Shown here: positions 1 through 11,100 of the stretch, piece after piece
How the letters are laid out: every line of letters begins with the position of its first letter
Position numbering within the stretch: the first letter of the stretch is position 1
DNA from: Aurelia coerulea
Taxonomy: Eukaryota; Cnidaria; Scyphozoa; Semaeostomeae; Ulmaridae
NCBI GenBank assembly: GCA_039566865.1
Contig: CM076949.1
Location: 17,522,501 to 17,586,500, forward strand
Direction of reading: 5' to 3'
DNA length: 64,000 nucleotides
The notes under the pieces: model-generated
Databases searched by the model: none
What the model saw: the letters and a program-made list of their open reading frames with translations, nothing else
Told to the model about the DNA's origin: nothing
Program-made: the position numbers and the translations under genes

Positions 1-343
1 GCTATAACAGTTGAATCTGTTGTTATATTTCCATTCATATCTTTAACTTTGCTAATAACATTCACATTAGAGTTCTTATTGCTTATAATTGTCTTTATAC
101 CTGACCAAAGGAGCTTCATATTGTTGCCATTAGTATGGAAGAAATTGTTGAAATAGTTGGCCTTGCTCTGTGTTAATTCCACAACGACACGATTCCTGAA
201 TTTTTTATAAAGGCTTTTTGTTGCCAAGTCACTTTTTTTCTGAAGTTTTCTTAGTAGCTTATCCCTTAAGTGCATCATTTTTTGAATTCTGCTATTTATC
301 CAAGGCTTGTTTCTGAGCTTAAGATCTTTCTTTGCGAGTTTCT

Positions 344-1223
344 TTAACCCTATTACTACCGGGCTTTTTCGACCATCGTAGTACCGGGGGGGGGGGCACA
401 AAGTGCCCCCCCTCCGTAACTTCGCCAATATTGCAGATATGAGGATGAAACTTAGTACAATGGTGTATAGGAACAAAATCTACACAATAGGCTACTTTTT
501 TAATTCTTCATTACATCCATGACGTCACAATGACGTCATAATTGAGGAAAATTGCACTTTTTGCTTACTATTAACAATATTGGCAATATTTAAGTTCTTA
601 GTTGATAATTTCTTTCATACTGCTACTAGGATGTATCCCAAAGCATCACTGAATAAAAATCGGCAATGAAATGTCAATTTAAGCTTGTTATTTATATCAT
701 ATATTCATCATTTATTTGTATCAGTTTGTCATTGTTTCATTTAAACCCCTGATTACTGATGAAAATTCTCTAAAATGCCTTAAAATTGTTCATAACAATT
801 AATAGAACCAATTTTGACCATTTAAAGTTATCTAACACATTTGTTATTATATATATGACGTCATAAACTTTGATGATGTCATGAACGTTAAATTTGCTGA
901 CGTCATCAAAAATGGATAAAACTATACATCATCTGAAAGCTCTCATCGAGAGCTATCGAATGGTGGTATTCTCGATGCTCTACGACTATCCGTGTTAAAA
1001 CTGGACTCGCTTCTTTAATTGTCTGGCTGACCACGTGTTGAAAAGAGGTTGGTCACGTGATCAGTACCTACCATTTTGAAAAAAATTACAAATTTTAATT
1101 AGTCCATGAATTTTTAGGAAAAGTCGCAAAGTTTCAGCTCTTTATCTTTTGAACTGACGACACTACATCAAATAAACTTTGCCGCAGGCATTTTGTGCCC
1201 CCCCCCGGTAGTAATAGGGTTAA
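344..1223. mobile_element. piggyBac-like MITE (TTAA target duplication) inserted in the LINE
   Basis: The segment starts with TTAA then CCCTATTACTACCGGG and ends with the exact inverted copy then TTAA. A 16-bp perfect terminal inverted repeat inside a TTAA duplication, with CCCT at the tips, is the signature of piggyBac-type transposition. No transposase ORF is present, so it is non-autonomous (about 880 bp). Just inside the left end is a poly-G run, CACAAAGTG, then a poly-C run, able to form a hairpin; the right end also carries a poly-C run. The interior holds four perfect TGACGTCA palindromes (520, 531, 856, 898). Removing it rejoins the LINE coding sequence (HAPL to KKLAKK). Confidence 0.85.
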
Positions 1224-1901
1224 AGGAGCATGTTTTCTTACTAAATCATTCAAATTTGCCAAAACCTATCAAATTTATCATTCACATTTAGGTTCTCTTC
1301 ATTCAAATATGCAAAACTGATGTTGTTAAAGTCAGAAAGAAAACTATCTTGATTGAATTTGGAATAATCATGTTGATAATATGATACAGATTTGACTTTG
1401 ATACCTGCCTTTTTGACAACCATGAATTGAGGAAAATGATCAGAAATCTGAGTTAAAATATTACCACTTATTGTCTCAACATTGCAAACATTTGAAAACA
1501 TGTTGTCAATAATTGTTGCAGATCGATCAGAAACTCTTGTAGGATGAACAATGTATGGGAGAAAGTGTTGAGAAAGAAATAGATTAACAAAATTGCCAGT
1601 TGGAGTGTCAGAATCATAATTAAGGAAGTTAATATTAAAGTCTCCTAAAATGAAGACTTGTTTGTTTGTGACAGCATCATTTGATAAGATATCCTGCATA
1701 TAATCTGCAAAAATTTCTGGGGCAAAATTAGGATGACGATATGCACAGCAGATTAAGATATTTTTGCCTTTGGTATTTTCAATTTCAACCCATGTGGTCT
1801 CATAATGTTCAGTGTTGCCATTAAGATCAGGTCTTGGGGTAGGTTTGAGACCTACTTTTACATATAGACCAACACCACCATTCTGACTAAAAGATTTACT
1901 A

Positions 1902-2100
1902 AAAGACGTTTTTGTCCCATAGTTAAAGTAGTTTCTTTTCCTTTATTATCTTTATTTAATGGCCTCGGGGTAGACACAGCCTTTTGCTCCCTGGGGTTGA
2001 TCGTCCTAGTAGTATTGTAGAGTAATTTTATAAGTAATGTAGTTCGTAATTTGTATTGTAAATTTTATTTGGAATATATTATATAAAAAAAAAAAAAAAA
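1902..2100 (+). mobile_element. Short poly(A) retroposon (SINE or 5'-truncated LINE 3' end)
   Basis: About 200 bp ending in an A run (2085-2100) are flanked by AGATTTACTA on both sides (1892-1901 and 2100-2109), a target-site duplication made by target-primed reverse transcription. Removing the insert restores the LINE protein across the join (YFPSKSF to SQNGGVGLYV). No tRNA-like A/B boxes were seen, so it may be the 3' end of a LINE and not a SINE. Confidence 0.75.
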
Positions 2101-2739
2101 GATTTACTAGGAAAATACACGTAACCCGGAATATTTATATTGGTACATATGGGCCTATCAACTGAATCCCAAGTTTCAGAAACCCCAATCGCATCAAATT
2201 TGATATTAAGATTAGCAAGAAGTGATTGTAATTCTTCAATGTGGCAAGACAGGCTTCTTACGTTCATGTGCAGAAAAGAGAGATCTTTATCAGTTATGCC
2301 AGAGGAAGAGAGGTCTTGGACAGTGTGATAGCTAGAATTAATATTAGAAGGCAAATGTTCATCAATATCATAGTCCTGCAGATTAGGCAAGTTAGTAAGG
2401 TGAGAGGTAATTTCAAAAGATGGCAGTGAGTCAACAGCAGAGGGTATGTCAAAATTGGACGAGCTTTGCTATGAAACAATAACTTCTGATGACCAACATA
2501 ACAAAGCGATTTCTGCCTCCCAGTCAAGCATAAAACTTTGTACTCTGTTTTTATTTTTTTGATTTGTTACAGTCAACAGGTACAAAAGCTCTTCTTGAGA
2601 AACACAATTGCTTTGTCTTGTCTTGTAGGAGGCGGGGCGTATTGTTTTTCTAAGTTCATCCTTGCTTGGCGATAATAAATGATTCAGTTCTGAAACAAAA
2701 TTGATGATTTATTCAAATTCAAAGGAAAATTTAGCTCAC

Positions 2740-5700
2740 CTCATATTGTGGCTGCATATATTGAACAAATACATGGTTCACATTTTCTTCATCACTAATG
2801 AATTTGTCTCTAATGACACTGATTGTTTCATTTCTGCAGTTCTTCCCTGTAAGATTTCTGAGCCCCCATGTGACCAAAGAAGAATTCTGTGTCGCATTGT
2901 ATGTTTCATAATTTTGTATATAGATATTTGAAACTGGTGTGTTAACATATGAGGAGATCTTCTGAATAAAAGTGTTCATCTTTGTGCAATTTTCACCAAT
3001 TGAGCCAAGGAAGTACACAGTTATGCGATAATCTAAGAAACGAACGGCGCTGTTTACTCTCATGATGAAAGAATCACCTGTTTCTTTTCCACATCTGTCT
3101 CTTGCCATCATCCTATATTCCCTTGTACTATTGACAAAAGATCCTGTCTGCTCAGCCTGAACTAGACTTAACAGCCCACATATTTTGTAGTCTTCAACTC
3201 TGAACCAATACGAGCTGTTTAATCTAATACTATTGCTAGTGACCATGTATATTGTAAGGTTCCTCGTGTAACCATCTTCCAGATCATAGAATTTGTCATT
3301 TCGAATGACATAAGAGAAATATTGCCCTGACTGCACAGTTAGATCATTGCGATCTATTATAAGCTCTGGTTTATGTGTATTTGCACAAACCTTAAGCATC
3401 TGATCAGTGACATAATTTGTCATAGTAAACTCAGGACCGATTATTCGATTCAATTCATGGTACTTGCTTAGCTTACTACGAATTTGTTGTATTCTGTAAC
3501 AGTCACAGACATCAGTTCTCATCGAGCAAAAGTTCCAGCTGAAGTGAAAGGTTTTGGTTGTTCGTGAAAAAGCTATGTCATTTATGGCATGATCATTGAA
3601 ATAGTCACCAATTTTATTGATGAGAGCGATCTCTTGAGCGACATCTGGCACATTTTGAGTCATTGTTGTCTCACCAGTAATCGTCATCTTGTATGTGATA
3701 TCAGGAGTGTCACCAATAATTGTCACAGTCAATGGTGTTGCGGCTGAGTTTCCTTCTTTGTCATTTGCAGCGAGAAGATAACGATGTACTCTTTGGTAAG
3801 GCAAATTACCATTCATTCTAGGGTAGCCATAGAGTGCTTGCTTGGTTTGATCGAGCTGCACCCAACTCTGCTGGTTAACAGCTTGTTTTGACTCGGTAAG
3901 CAAAGAAAGCGTTAGCTTCCTTGTATTTCCGTCTTCTGGATCATAAAAAGTATCAATCGGTATGGTGAATGAAACCTTGCTACATAATGGCACTTCTATC
4001 GACAAACTCCTGTTGGCTACTGGTGGAAGAGATGGCGGCACATTGCAATCTTTGGAACGGATTTCAGTGATATTAGTAACGTTGAAATAAGGTTTGAGTC
4101 GTGACAGGAAGGATGGTTTTATGATATCATAGGCCAAGAAGATATTTTGTTTCAGGTTGCTTATTGCTTGCTGATCACACAATATGCTGCAGTTTGCCCA
4201 ACGGAAATATAACATGTCATTATTTGGAGTGTACATTGTCACTCTTGAATTGTATGTTATATCAGAGAAGGATGACTTCAATGCTTCTTTTAGCTTCGAA
4301 ATGTAGTAGGCTGCAGGCATCGATGACGTGGCCCTCGCCTCCATGTTTAATTGGTATTGCGGCGATGGGGTATTGTTTGTAAGTATGGTTGTGACAGTAG
4401 TGCTTGTTGTCTGACCGCAATGATCTGAAACAGACAGTAACATTTTGTATGTGCCACTCATTGTGCTTCCATAAGGAACAATGTACAGTTTTCTGCTTAT
4501 TAGCTGCATCCAGTAATTTGAGTCTGGTTTGGTGCCATTTTGAAACCGCCAAGACAATTGCAGACTGGTTCCTTGCTCCTCATCATAGAATGTTCCAGAA
4601 GGTACATCCCCAACGAACATCCCACACATGTCAATACGAACTGTGCTCATGATATTCAACACTTTTGGTGGCTTATCAATTTTGAACAATGTTTCGTTTT
4701 TAACAGACGTAATAACAAATGAAGTTGCCATGTATCTAGAAAACTGGCTGTTCGGGTTGATGTAACTAGAGGAAATGACTCGTTGCATCGTTGTGATGCT
4801 TTTCTCGACAATGGAGCACACCGTGCTTTTAACAGAGCAATTCCCAAATTGTATGAAAAAGGTTTCAGACTTTGGCCCATTATTGCCCGTTTTTGAGAAC
4901 GACAAAACACGATATTGGGACAAGGTAGAGTCAAAAAAGTACGTTGAAATCATTGTCAAAAACTTGATTTGAATGTCAAGATATGGAGTAGAAGGAATCA
5001 TGCTTACTGTTTTGAAAGATAGGCTCTGTTTATAATACACTGCTTTATCCTGCTCGACATGAACAGTTAATGTAGTCTGAACTTGTTTGCCTCCTTTGTC
5101 TTTGACAATTATAATGAACTGCCAGCCAGAAGTCTGTGGTGTTCTCGCTACACTCTCTGGTGGAAAGGCATTAATCTCATGCGACGATTCATTGAATCTT
5201 AACCAGTATTCCTTCGGGATGACAGAATTATCAGAAAGTCTGAGCGAAATAGATAAATTGTCTGCGTTTCCATCTTCTTCGTCTTTTGCAAAACCCGCTG
5301 GTATTCGATACTTATAAAGTCCACAAACTGGAATTCTAATGATAAAGTTTTTCAAAAGAATCTCTGGAGGTTTGTCTCTGCAGTTGTCTGAGACTGATGT
5401 GATGGATATGAAACTTGGAAATATTGCTGTAAACTCGGATCGTAAGGCTCCTGGAGATTGGAAGATTTTGTTTTCTAATGTTTTGACAGCAGGTGATGAG
5501 CAGTCTGAATTTAGTCCACATATGAGAAATTTTGCTGTGAATTGCAAAGTGCTTCCTTGCTGTCGAGCTATAGAAACATGCTGCAGATCTTGCCTATTCA
5601 AATAAGTACTCAGTGAGTCAAACAAAATTGTAAGTACGTAAGCATCGATTACAGTAGGTGATAAAGTTGTTGAGAACTTGATCGTGTATTGTAGGCCAGA

Positions 5701-6561
5701 AGTTGGTGGCACTCCAATGATGCGCAGTGTATCTTTCCGAAACTTTCCTCCTTGTTGCCCTGTTGAGGTGATTTCAGTTGTCCACGTGAAAGGTGTGCCA
5801 TCAGTTGGTTGTGATCGCCAAACCGCCTCACTAGGAAATGCCTCCAAGGTCGATGAACTCTCATTGAACCAAAACCAGGAGTTCCTTTGCAGTTGATGTG
5901 TGTTTGCATCTCTTACTATCAACTTTATACCTGGCAGAGGTTGTTGTATACCATTCAGCTGAAGATAATTATATCGTGTTCGAGTACAAAACGAAACGTT
6001 GCGAACCAATCCGCTTATGTTATTCACAAATTTGGGATCACTGGAACAAAATCCTGGTGCTTCAAGGTTAAAGGATTGTGGAAACTCTGGAGCCATATGT
6101 GTATTGAACATTTGCTTTGTGCTGTATAAATTGTAAAAAAGCATAATGGCAGCCGGATTGCAGCGTATGCAGTCTACGAGCTCCATTGAAATTCTTCCAG
6201 ATGAGACTGTCGAAGACATGACTCTAAAGTAGTTTGGCACACCCATGTATGAAGCTATTTTACGGGTAAATGCCAAAATATGGCTCATTTCGAATTTACC
6301 CTTCATCACGCTTCTGTAAGTCAAATGCAGTCCTGTGTCGTTGTATCTCTCGTAAGGTTTTCCGTTAATCTTTATTACCAGTGTGGCAAAAGCAGAAAGA
6401 CCTGATTTGTCAGTTGCTTTGACTTTGTAACTGTATCCATTTGCAGGCTGGTCTGTCAATGTTTTGTTCAAGGGTAAACCTGAGATCATCTGAGTGACGT
6501 TGTCAAACACGATCCAGCTGCTAAAAGGCAGCACATTGCCATCATTTTGAAGTACTTCTAC
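2740..6561 (-). CDS. Giant dystroglycan-module protein, exon 4 (last exon seen)
   Basis: This 3,822-base exon (1,274 codons) continues the giant extracellular protein. The acceptor is TTCATTACAG at 6562 and the first residues (VEVLQNDGN) complete the CADG domain left open by exon 3, in phase 0. It contains the rest of that module and five more. Each has a CADG-like part ending in a YxxxxxAxDxxG strand, and an alpha/beta part with a C...CD cysteine pair, for example FRWANCSILCDQQAI. The clearest CADG core is FYDPEDGNTRKLTL. The lower end reads GAG|GTGAGC, a good donor, giving boundary 2740. If it is not spliced, the frame meets TAA at 2731 with AATAAA at 2713-2708. The reading stops just before the last strand of the final alpha/beta domain, and no transmembrane segment has appeared, so I favour splicing to an exon beyond the left edge. 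Confidence 0.85.
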
Positions 6562-6859
6562 CTGTAATGAATATGAAAATTTACCCAGTTTAGTCTAAAT
6601 ATAATGCCATCTTTCTTTTTTACTCTCGAGCCTGTAACTGAAATCCCCCCGTTCTTTTTTTTAACATGCCCCGATGATATCCTTATTATAAACGTCCCGT
6701 TTATCCAGTTCGACCACCTGGAGATTGAAAGCATTTGTGGTCATGTGTTCTGAAGAAGAGACTCGAGCTGCACATATAGTTGTTGTTAGTTTTCATCATT
6801 CTCAACTTGCTCTTTGATTTTCGGGAACTTTTCCAGCCACCTCATTTATTTCCCACGCC

Positions 6860-6927
6860 AAGCCAATTCTGGAATCGAGATTAGCTGACTCGCAAGCCAA
6901 TTTTGGACTCGAGATTAGCTGACTCGC
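6860..6927. repeat. 34-bp tandem duplication
   Basis: Two adjacent 34-bp units begin AAGCCAATT and end GCTGACTCGC (6860-6893 and 6894-6927); they differ at about two bases. It lies in intron 3 of the giant gene. Confidence 0.85.
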
Positions 6928-7242
6928 AAGTCTGCAGGAAAGTATAACCGCCATGTAGAGAAGAAGGATTAATCTTAGTTTAGAAGTCCAGAAACTCTTA
7001 ACAAAATTTATGGTAAGCTGGTTTTTCTGCAAAACAAAATGTAGCAAATATCCCCGAAATTGAAATCCATTGAATACAGCCTAAAATTTTAGATGGTGAT
7101 GTCTTTGTCGCAAAAAGCTCTATTAAGCCCCCAGGGGCCAATTCAATTTTGGACACTTCAGAGTGGGGCTAAAAAGAGAGGGGCTTATGAGAAAGGGGTC
7201 TTATTCATAAAATCAAATAAAAAGGATACATATGATAGCTTT

Positions 7243-7811
7243 TTAACCCTATCTCACCTGGGGGTTTTTTAACCCTATCTCACCCGCCTATGCTAGAATA
7301 TACAATGCAGGATGCCAAGACTCCGCTACTTTGACTTTATATCTATTCTGTATCGAATGATGAAAATTTGCAGATGCTAAATATAGCCTCGTAGCCATGG
7401 CAACCAATGTTTTACTGTGTAGTCAACAAAATTTGTAGACTTTATTTTTAATTGTTGCAAATTTTAATCTCAAATATATGCCAACTTATACTTACACGTG
7501 TATTTGATAATATCCAACTCAATTTGAAACAAAAGATTTCAATTTAGTGCCTCATTTCATTGTTTCAATCATGTTGGTAACAATCATGATAATCATAACT
7601 TAAAATCTTCTTATTGTCATAGCAACGAGAACAATAGAGATAATTTGATTTAATCATGTGATTTTTATTGTTTGCATCAAAGTATACATATTTACCAAGT
7701 TTAAAGATTGTAGCTACTATAACAGCGAAGAAAAATAGGGGGGGGGGGTGGAATCCACCCCCCCCCCTCATGTATTGACCGCTTCAAAACGCCCAGGTGA
7801 GATAGGGTTAA
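7243..7811. mobile_element. piggyBac-like MITE with TTAA ends
   Basis: The left end is TTAA CCCTATCTCACCTGGG and the right end is CCCAGGTGAGATAGGG TTAA, a 16-bp perfect inverted repeat in a TTAA duplication. A second TTAACCCTATCTCACC lies 26 bp inside the left end (7269), so the left terminus is partly duplicated. Near the right end a poly-G run, TGGAATCCA and a poly-C run form a GC-rich hairpin (7740-7766), the same design as in the element at 344-1223 but with a different terminal sequence. No transposase is encoded. Confidence 0.8.
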
Positions 7812-7971
7812 TTCTTTTACACAATATTTTGCGGATTCAATATAAAATTTTAAGAATCAAATACATAAATTCAACCCAGTTTTATCTCAAACCATTATCA
7901 TAAGTTTGATACGATTTTGCTACGTGAAATGCTTGAGTATTTCAATCGTTTGGGAATTGTCTTCTCAAACG

Positions 7972-8029
7972 TACCCTGGGTACCAGAGCTCAATTTCCTT
8001 CTAATTTTGAGGTTCTGGTACCCAGGGTA
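7972..8029. repeat. Short hairpin (inverted repeat)
   Basis: ACCCTGGGTACCAGA is followed about 25 bp later by TTCTGGTACCCAGGGT, an almost perfect stem of 15-20 bp with a T-rich loop. It lies in intron 3. It may be the core of a very small MITE; no target duplication was identified. Confidence 0.7.
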
Positions 8030-8185
8030 TCTCAAACATTGGTGATAAATGTTTTCAAAGGAAGCAATGAGATAAGAGGAGGGGTACTCGAAAAGAAAGG
8101 CTGATGAGACACGAAGCTAGAATGAGATTAAACCATTAAGATAAGAATGAAGAATGTATGTAAAAGTTTGATAAGTTTTGTTTAC

Positions 8186-11100
8186 CTTCAATGTTCGAGT
8201 ATTTCCATCTTCATCTGTAAACAAATCTGCTGGAATCTGATAATTGAACTCTCCACATTCTGGAGCAATAATAGGGTCTAATGGTCTTGGTACGGGAGGT
8301 TTATCTGGTGGTTGACTGCAAGTTGTTGTATTCTGAACGATGTTGATTAATATGAAATCTGGCTTCAAAGCTTTCACCAAAGCTTGGCTAGCACCGATAA
8401 CATTTGATCCACTGTATTGAAACAGAGACCGAAGTGTTGTGTCGACACTCTGATAGTATGTTCCAAGTGTTGCTGAGCTCTGAAGCAGATACGACCACGA
8501 ACAGTTTGAAAACGAGACTGTAAGCGTGGAAGGGAAAGTTGAACTCCTGCTGTATGAAATTATCTGTATTTGTTGGGAATTACTGTTGAAAACACTCGCA
8601 ACTCTCGAGCTGAATGTTCGTAATAGCCACGCATCAGTGATGGCTGGGTTGTAGTGCGTCATGAAGCTCACTGTCACAACACAAAGACGTGATTCGATTT
8701 TCTTGAATGATGCTAAACCAGAGAAATTGATTTGAACATTTGTTGTAGTTGAAGTTGCCTTTGACCGAGAACTAGATGCAGTTAACTGGTAAGATAACGA
8801 CTGTGAAACTCGTGAGGTAACGACAATTCCGTGAATCTCTTGTAAATCTTGATGAAACTGTATCACAGAGCTCCTACTAATTTCCAGACCAGATTCAGTT
8901 TTCATGGTAAGCAGGAAATCTCTTGTCGTTTCTCCCAGTGAATTACTGAACACATTGGCTGGAATTTTATACTCGATTGACCCACAGATCGGCTGTTTGA
9001 TGACCATTACATAGCTGACGATAATTGTCACTGTGGAAGCCTCACCACATTTAGGCCCCTCAACATAAATGTAGCGAGGTGTGATTTCAGGGCCTAAAGC
9101 AGCTTTCAATGCATCACTAGGCAATGGTTTGTTCGCAACTTTTTGCAACTTTTGCAAGACAGATGCCATGGCTGCGGGAGTGCATGCTAACGTACAATGT
9201 TCAAATGATATGAGATTTATAGCATCGTACTTGTAGATGACAATGTCTTTGCCTTGGCTATTGTTGTCAATTAGCATTGATAGTTTCCTCGTAACATTCA
9301 TAAGGATATCTGCTGTTCTGCTAAATTCATTGAAAATGCTACGGAATCCCAACACGAATCTGATATCTTTGATTGGCGCCGCATTTGCTATCTTGATAGA
9401 ATATGAAACATTGGCTGTGCGACCCGATGAATCGGTTGCTACTAACAAGTAACGATAACCTGCGAACCCAGGAACGTTTCGTTTCACCATCATCGTGACA
9501 ACCCCATAGACGACTTTCCTCACTGGGTCTAACTGAACCCACTCATTTGGGGAAACAACTTCACCGTTCGTGTACCGCAGAGAAAGCTGAAGATTTGTTC
9601 CATCTCGGGCATCATTAAATAGGTCGTGTGCCAAGGGATCGGTATAATCACGGCATAAAAATGCATATGTTCGAAGTTTGGAAACTTTTGAAAATGGAGG
9701 TGCTTCAATGCAGCTATATGCTGCATTTATGTTCTGCAATCTGAAACCGTTAGATGCTAAAAACGAAGCAAATGCACTCCTTGCAGTTCCATTGTTATGC
9801 ACCATCCTGGAAAATATGGTAGTAATGGCAATCCTGTGGGATTCGTCTAGGCCATGTTTTGCAGCTTTCATTGTCGAGAAAACAAAGGAGCAGTTGCTGA
9901 ATGTTAGTGAATATGAGAAAGAGGATGTCTTTTGGAATTTATAAACCTTGATTCTGTTGCTAAGATCTCGGTAGTAATGACTGATTGCATTAATGAGTCG
10001 GTATAGCACATCGAGATCAGCGAGCTGGGTGCTTCCAAATGTTCGTGTGATTGTCAAAGAAACATAACAATCACTGGTGTACGGATAATTCAATATATTA
10101 GCTTTTACTTGTTGGTATGCTTTCAACCCTCTGCTGTTCGTTGCTTCTAAGTAAAAAGACACTGATTTGGCTATTGGTATCGAATTAGAAGCATTCGTGG
10201 AGACCTGGCTTGTGGCAGAGCTGTATGAAGAGAGAAAAGAACTCTGGTAAATTGCATATATCTCCAAAGTCGCTGTGTTGAGTTGCATCCACGAGTTGGT
10301 CTGCAATGGTTTCTTGCTATTGTCGAGAAGTCGTATTTGCATGTTTTGCGTCTCTCCATCAATGCTGTCCACAAATGTAGGATTTGGTATTTTGTAGATG
10401 AAAGGTGAGCACATTGTTATGTTGAATTCCAATTTGCTAACAGTGGTTGATGGAGGTAAGCCAGGTACACCGCAAGATGAAATGTAATAAGCTCGTTGGA
10501 ATGTAAACTTTGGCAGATATATGTTTCTAAATGTCGTGAACACGCCTGTGCTTGCTACGAACAAGTCTTTTGTCTTTTGTAATGCAGTTGATGTTCCACA
10601 GGCTTGATAGCTGCATGGAGACCATGTAAAACGACGCGTGTAACTTGGAGCAAGCTGAGCATCGTATTTACTTGTAATGACATCTTTGCCGTTGCTTAAA
10701 GAATACAATCGTGCTGTTATGTCGCTGAGTATAATGCTCTCATTCACATAGATTTCATTGGAATATAATTTTGCAATTGTATATTCGAATGTGAAGGTGA
10801 ACGGTGACTTTGTTTTTGTCGATCCTAGTTTTTTTATCGTTACCGGCAGAACTGCGCTTTTGCCTCCAGCATCAGTTGCCTTCAGGTAAAACAAAAAATT
10901 GCTTTGGCTCGTCAGTCTTTCAGAATCTCTCAATGACATCAGCAAATTTTGTGTAATGATATCGAAATTTGTCCAGCTTTGCACACCAACAGTTTGATTC
11001 TGGCTATTCAGAAAAGCCAACTTTAAGTTGAATGTATTCCCGTCTTCAAAATCATAAAACCAAGATGATTGAATAGGTTCTTTTCGATACCCACAATTAT

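Larger units (their letters stand above)
1..2660 (-). mobile_element. Non-LTR retrotransposon (LINE) fragment, endonuclease region, interrupted
   Basis: Read on the minus strand, this encodes the apurinic/apyrimidinic-type endonuclease of a LINE ORF2, which nicks target DNA to prime reverse transcription. The start of the domain is at about 2290-2110 (HMNVRSL then SETW, giving the Asn and Glu of the active site). The middle lies at 1890-1700 (GGVGLYVK, CCAYRHPNF). The end is at 1699-1250, with GDFNINF and ISDHFPQF supplying the GDFN and SDH catalytic motifs. The Lys-rich linker after the endonuclease continues at 343-1 (KKLAKKDLKLRNKPWINSRI) and the reverse transcriptase would lie beyond the left edge. 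Two later insertions split it, and a one-base frameshift sits near 1252 (frame lost after FWQ, regained as LNDLVRKHAPL), so this copy is dead. The 5' boundary is uncertain. Family is probably CR1/L2/Jockey-like; this is inferred from motif style only. Confidence 0.85.
6562..8185 (-). other. Intron 3 of the giant gene
   Basis: A phase-0 intron with donor AAG|GTAAAC (boundary 8186/8185) and acceptor TTACAG (6562). It contains a 34-bp direct duplication (6860-6927), a piggyBac-like MITE (7243-7811) and a short hairpin (7972-8029). I see nothing coding in it. Confidence 0.85.

Noticed and set aside
2689..2740. A 47-base intron followed by an exon encoding only Asn-stop
   Set aside because: Possible by sequence but very short for this gene, whose other introns are 1.6-20.7 kb; kept only as an alternative end.
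4164..5909. Several ORFs of 60-96 codons on both strands inside 4.1-5.9 kb
   Set aside because: They are out-of-frame shadows of exon 4 of the giant gene.
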